This document shows, piece after piece, positions 7,764-9,550 of a DNA stretch of 9,550 bases; within the stretch, counting starts at the first letter, position 1, and each line of letters opens with the position of its first letter. Below the pieces are notes generated by a model. It did no database searches, had not been told where the DNA came from, and saw only the letters and a list, made by a program, of their open reading frames with translations. The stretch covers positions 1-9,550 of the forward strand of contig JBEGTZ010000057.1 of NCBI GenBank assembly GCA_041179125.1. Reading direction: 5' to 3'. The translations under genes and the position numbers were made by a program. Origin of the DNA: CAMCXE01 sp041179125. Lineage in GTDB: Bacteria > Pseudomonadota > Gammaproteobacteria > Pseudomonadales > Cellvibrionaceae.

Positions 7764-7873
7764 GGTCTGCACAACCCCTTGACGCGCGTAGCAAAAGTTA
7801 AAAAATTCGAACAACCAATAAGGTTGCCCTTCATTTTTAGCGTTCACTATTCGCATCAATGGATTGCACAGCT
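7764..7873. other. Spacer between the two inverted-repeat elements, nothing identified
   Basis: AT-rich in its middle (around 7790-7840). There is a small hairpin, AACC-AATAA-GGTT, at about 7813-7825. I see no gene and no convincing promoter. Confidence 0.4.
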
Positions 7874-7987
7874 TTTGGGCGCTCAACTGAGGTTTCTAGG
7901 TTGAAAAGAAAATGTACTGAACCGTTAAAAATCCCCACTTTTCATAAGGCTTGCTTCAACCTGGAAACCTCAGTTGAATCACCCAAA
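7874..7987. mobile_element. Miniature inverted-repeat element (about 114 bp)
   Basis: The core arms 7883-7905 and 7955-7977 (23 bp) are reverse complements with one mismatch. The pairing continues outward through TTTGGG (7874-7879) and CCCAAA (7982-7987) with small differences, giving arms of about 32 bp around only 49 bp of unique DNA. The arm contains TCAACTGAGGTTT, the same end as the larger element at 7402-7756. The right ends of the two agree at 24 of 26 positions (7738-7763 against 7960-7985). In RNA it would form a long hairpin. It has no coding capacity. Confidence 0.65.
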
Positions 7988-8067
7988 CCCGGCAAAAACC
8001 CGCACGCACCACCGGGTTGTCTAAGGGGAGGAAAGCCCCATATACATAAATTGGGTATTAGCCACAT
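7988..8067. other. Intergenic DNA upstream of the dioxygenase regulatory block
   Basis: No gene seen. It contains GGGG-AGGAAAG-CCCC at about 8025-8039, a short possible hairpin, and then becomes AT-rich towards the shared block. Confidence 0.35.
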
Positions 8068-8123
8068 TAAATAATACAAAATGCGACCTAAATGCCGATT
8101 TTGGTGTGAGTGCATACGCCTTT
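8068..8123 (+). promoter_or_regulatory. Shared upstream regulatory block of the dioxygenase gene (copy 2)
   Basis: TAAATAATACAAAAT (8068-8082) is identical to 4806-4820. After 21 bases comes GTGTGAGTGCATACGCCTTT (8104-8123), matching the box at 4849-4868 in 17 of 20 bases. The dyad is less perfect than in copy 1 (GTGT...AC-GC). The order of the two parts is the same and the spacing differs by 7 bases. It ends 159 bases before the ATG at 8283, so a long leader is expected if transcription starts here. Confidence 0.6.
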
Positions 8124-8198
8124 TCCTTATGTGGAATGTGGTAACGTAAGCTCGTTGTACGTAACAGCTGCCCAAAAACGGAATCAGCACCAACAATA

Positions 8199-8228
8199 GG
8201 GGGATCCCACCCAATAGTGGAATCTCCC
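8199..8228 (+). promoter_or_regulatory. Hairpin in the dioxygenase leader
   Basis: GGGGGATCCCAC (8199-8210) and GTGGAATCTCCC (8217-8228) form a 12-position stem with one mismatch and one G-T pair, closed by the six-base loop CCAATA. It lies 54 bases before the annotated start. No T-tract follows, so it is not an ordinary terminator; it might stabilise the mRNA or bind a protein. Confidence 0.45.
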
Positions 8229-8282
8229 AACGCCTTTGTTCCACCCTGGCGCATGATACCCCCCTATAAAACCAGCCCATAG

Positions 8283-9377
8283 ATGGTAATCACGATGAAC
8301 GAGATCATTACAACAGAAGTTAGCACCACAACCGCAGGCCCCTCTCGCCGTAAATTTGTAAGGCTGGTCGGTGTAGCCGCCGTAGCCGCTCCGGCCCTGG
8401 CCGCCTGTACTGCGGGCACAGGCTCCAGCAGCTCCAGCTCTTCCAGCAGCAGCTCTAGCTCATCCAGCTCCAGTGGTCGCAGCAGTTCCAGCTCTTCCAG
8501 CAGCAGCTCCAGCTCTTCCAGCAGCGGTCGCACCAGCAGCAGCTCCAGCTCTTCAAGCAGTTCCAGCTCTTCTAGCTCTTCCAGCAGCTCAGGCGGTGTA
8601 GTAAGCGGCCCCATCAAGGCTGCGGATTTAGCCAAAGGTGGTACCAAATCCATCAAGGTTCCCTTCCCACCCGAAAACCCCTTCAAAAATGGCACCATCA
8701 GCACTCCGCTGACTTGTAACGTTCCTACCGGCACCCAAATCCTTGGCCCCTGTTACTTGGATTTAAAGTCACTGCGTGACGATATCTCCGATGGCCAAGT
8801 GGGCGTTCCTGTTATTTTTGCCTTCCAAGTGCTGGATAAAAACTGCAAACCAATGCCTGGTTTAGTGGTACACATTTGGCACACCAACCACAACGGCCAA
8901 TACTCCGCTGACCAATCCAAAGGCACTCCAGGGTCTGGTTGGGCACCTAAAACCTGTTCCGGTGAAACCCCGCTCACCAACACCACGCAGTTCACTCCTG
9001 CCCAAGTAAAAGAAGCTTACGCCTCCACTTGGCACCGTGGTGCCTTCTCCACCGATATGGACGGTGTGGCTTACTTCAAATCCTGCTTCCCCGGCTGGTA
9101 CGGTGGCCGAACCAACCACGTTCACTTCCGCTTTGTGAAAGACAACAAAGAGTTGTTAGTGACTCAATTGGGCTTTGATGACGCAGTATGTGATGAAATC
9201 CATGTTAAACACCCTGAGTACATCGGCATCAAACAAGACCGCACCATGCTGACCATCAGTGGCCGCCAACAAGATACAACCTTCTCTGGCAACCCTAAAA
9301 CTCAGTGGATTATGGACACCTTCCGCAACTCTGATGGCTCGTTGTTAATTACCAAAAGCATCATTTTGAAGGTTTAA
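8283..9377 (+). CDS. Tat-exported poly-serine-linked intradiol ring-cleavage dioxygenase lipoprotein
   Basis: A 364-residue protein. The signal has a twin-arginine motif SRRKFVR (21-27), a hydrophobic stretch and the lipobox LAAC with C42 as the lipid anchor. Three serine runs (48-64, 67-81, 85-103) follow, separated by GR and GRT. The domain from about 120 on belongs to the protocatechuate 3,4-dioxygenase / catechol 1,2-dioxygenase superfamily, which opens aromatic diols between the two hydroxyls using Fe(III). Predicted iron ligands are Y207 (GQYS), Y273 (PGWY), H279 and H281 (NHVH); R276 takes the place of the active-site arginine. The short Y-x5-H-x-H spacing is that of secreted intradiol enzymes such as Streptomyces SACTE_2871, rather than cytoplasmic CatA or PcaGH. 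Tat export fits a metal-loaded folded enzyme. The start may be the ATG at 8283 or 8295; neither has a good ribosome site. Confidence 0.9.
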   Translation: MVITMNEIITTEVSTTTAGPSRRKFVRLVGVAAVAAPALAACTAGTGSSSSSSSSSSSSSSSSSGRSSSSSSSSSSSSSSSGRTSSSSSSSSSSSSSSSSSSSGGVVSGPIKAADLAKGGTKSIKVPFPPENPFKNGTISTPLTCNVPTGTQILGPCYLDLKSLRDDISDGQVGVPVIFAFQVLDKNCKPMPGLVVHIWHTNHNGQYSADQSKGTPGSGWAPKTCSGETPLTNTTQFTPAQVKEAYASTWHRGAFSTDMDGVAYFKSCFPGWYGGRTNHVHFRFVKDNKELLVTQLGFDDAVCDEIHVKHPEYIGIKQDRTMLTISGRQQDTTFSGNPKTQWIMDTFRNSDGSLLITKSIILKV

Positions 9378-9436
9378 TTGGGCATTCAAATGAGTGAGCC
9401 GCAAGGCTTACACGCTTGATAAGTTAGGCAATATAC

Positions 9437-9469
9437 AAAAAGGCAGATGAAACCCTCATCTGCCTTTTT
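9437..9469. terminator. Bidirectional rho-independent terminator after the dioxygenase gene
   Basis: A perfect 14-bp stem, AAAAAGGCAGATGA (9437-9450) / TCATCTGCCTTTTT (9456-9469), with loop AACCC. The A- and T-tracts are part of the stem, so it could stop transcription from both sides. It lies about 60 bases after the stop codon. Confidence 0.93.
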
Positions 9470-9472
9470 GCG

Positions 9473-9491
9473 TTTAACCTAGAAACCCCAG
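9473..9491 (-). repeat. Degraded single end of the MITE-like family
   Basis: TTTAACCTAGAAACCCCAG matches the reverse complement of the left arm of the small element (7887-7905) at 17 of 19 positions. No partner arm is seen before the window ends, so it is either a decayed end or the start of an element running past the right edge. Confidence 0.4.
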
Positions 9492-9521
9492 CCTGTTTTC
9501 TAATTTTGTGTCCCATCCCTG

Positions 9522-9550
9522 CGTAGGGGCGCAATTCATTGCGCCCAATT
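9522..9550. repeat. Short palindromic repeat (copy B), reaching the window edge
   Basis: These 29 bases equal 2129-2157 except for one change (T at 9539 for C at 2146). The change lengthens the stem to 8 bp: GGGCGCAA (9527-9534) / TTGCGCCC (9539-9546), loop TTCA. The repeat may continue beyond the window. Confidence 0.75.

Noticed and set aside
7389..7770. GTCTGC direct repeat as the target-site duplication of the larger element
   Set aside because: The two copies lie 7 and 8 bases outside the perfect inverted repeats, the intervening bases do not pair, and a 6-bp match can arise by chance. Noted but not claimed.
7403..8280. Several small open frames in the spacer between the two secreted-protein genes
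   Set aside because: They run through inverted repeats and palindromes, lack ribosome sites and have no protein-like composition.
8264..8734. Minus-strand open frame with Leu-Glu-rich repeats
   Set aside because: It is the antisense reading of the poly-serine codons, since AGCTC-type codons read as Glu-Leu on the other strand. The frame at 5032-5253 has the same cause. Neither has family features outside the repeat.

Overview
The window looks like chromosomal DNA of a marine or plant-matter-degrading gammaproteobacterium, most likely of the Cellvibrionaceae group (Cellvibrio, Saccharophagus, Teredinibacter). The main reason is the two surface-type lipoproteins with long poly-serine linkers, a recognised habit of secreted enzymes in that group; the taxon is an inference, not a sequence match.

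Left part (1-4566), metabolic genes. A cluster of small hairpins (1-167) lies beyond the end of a minus-strand class I SAM-dependent methyltransferase (256-1008). Divergent from it is a cysteine synthase (1173-2084), which converges on a minus-strand urease structural operon ureA-ureB-ureC (4566 down to 2162). All the urease metal-site residues I could place are present in UreC. None of the nickel-insertion genes (ureD, ureE, ureF, ureG) is in the window, although the immediate flanks are visible on both sides.

Right part (5000-9377), two plus-strand secreted redox proteins. The first is a 776-residue Sec lipoprotein with a double poly-Ser linker and two CXXCH haem c sites 535 residues apart. 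The second is a 364-residue lipoprotein with a twin-arginine signal, a triple poly-Ser linker and an intradiol ring-cleavage dioxygenase domain with the full Tyr/Tyr/His/His iron site. Each gene has its own terminator, yet their upstream regions share a 15-bp identical block followed by a 20-bp box with 17 matches that has operator-like dyad symmetry. This suggests one regulator controls both. The likeliest reading is a surface pair for extracellular oxidation of aromatics, possibly lignin-derived; the pairing and the substrate are inferred.

The spacer between these two genes (7331-8282) is rich in repeats. It holds a terminator, a nested MITE-like element bounded by 19-bp perfect inverted repeats, and a second, very small inverted-repeat element with the same end sequence. 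A degraded half-end of the same family lies after the final terminator. Another short palindromic repeat occurs at the cysK/ureC junction and again at the right edge of the window.
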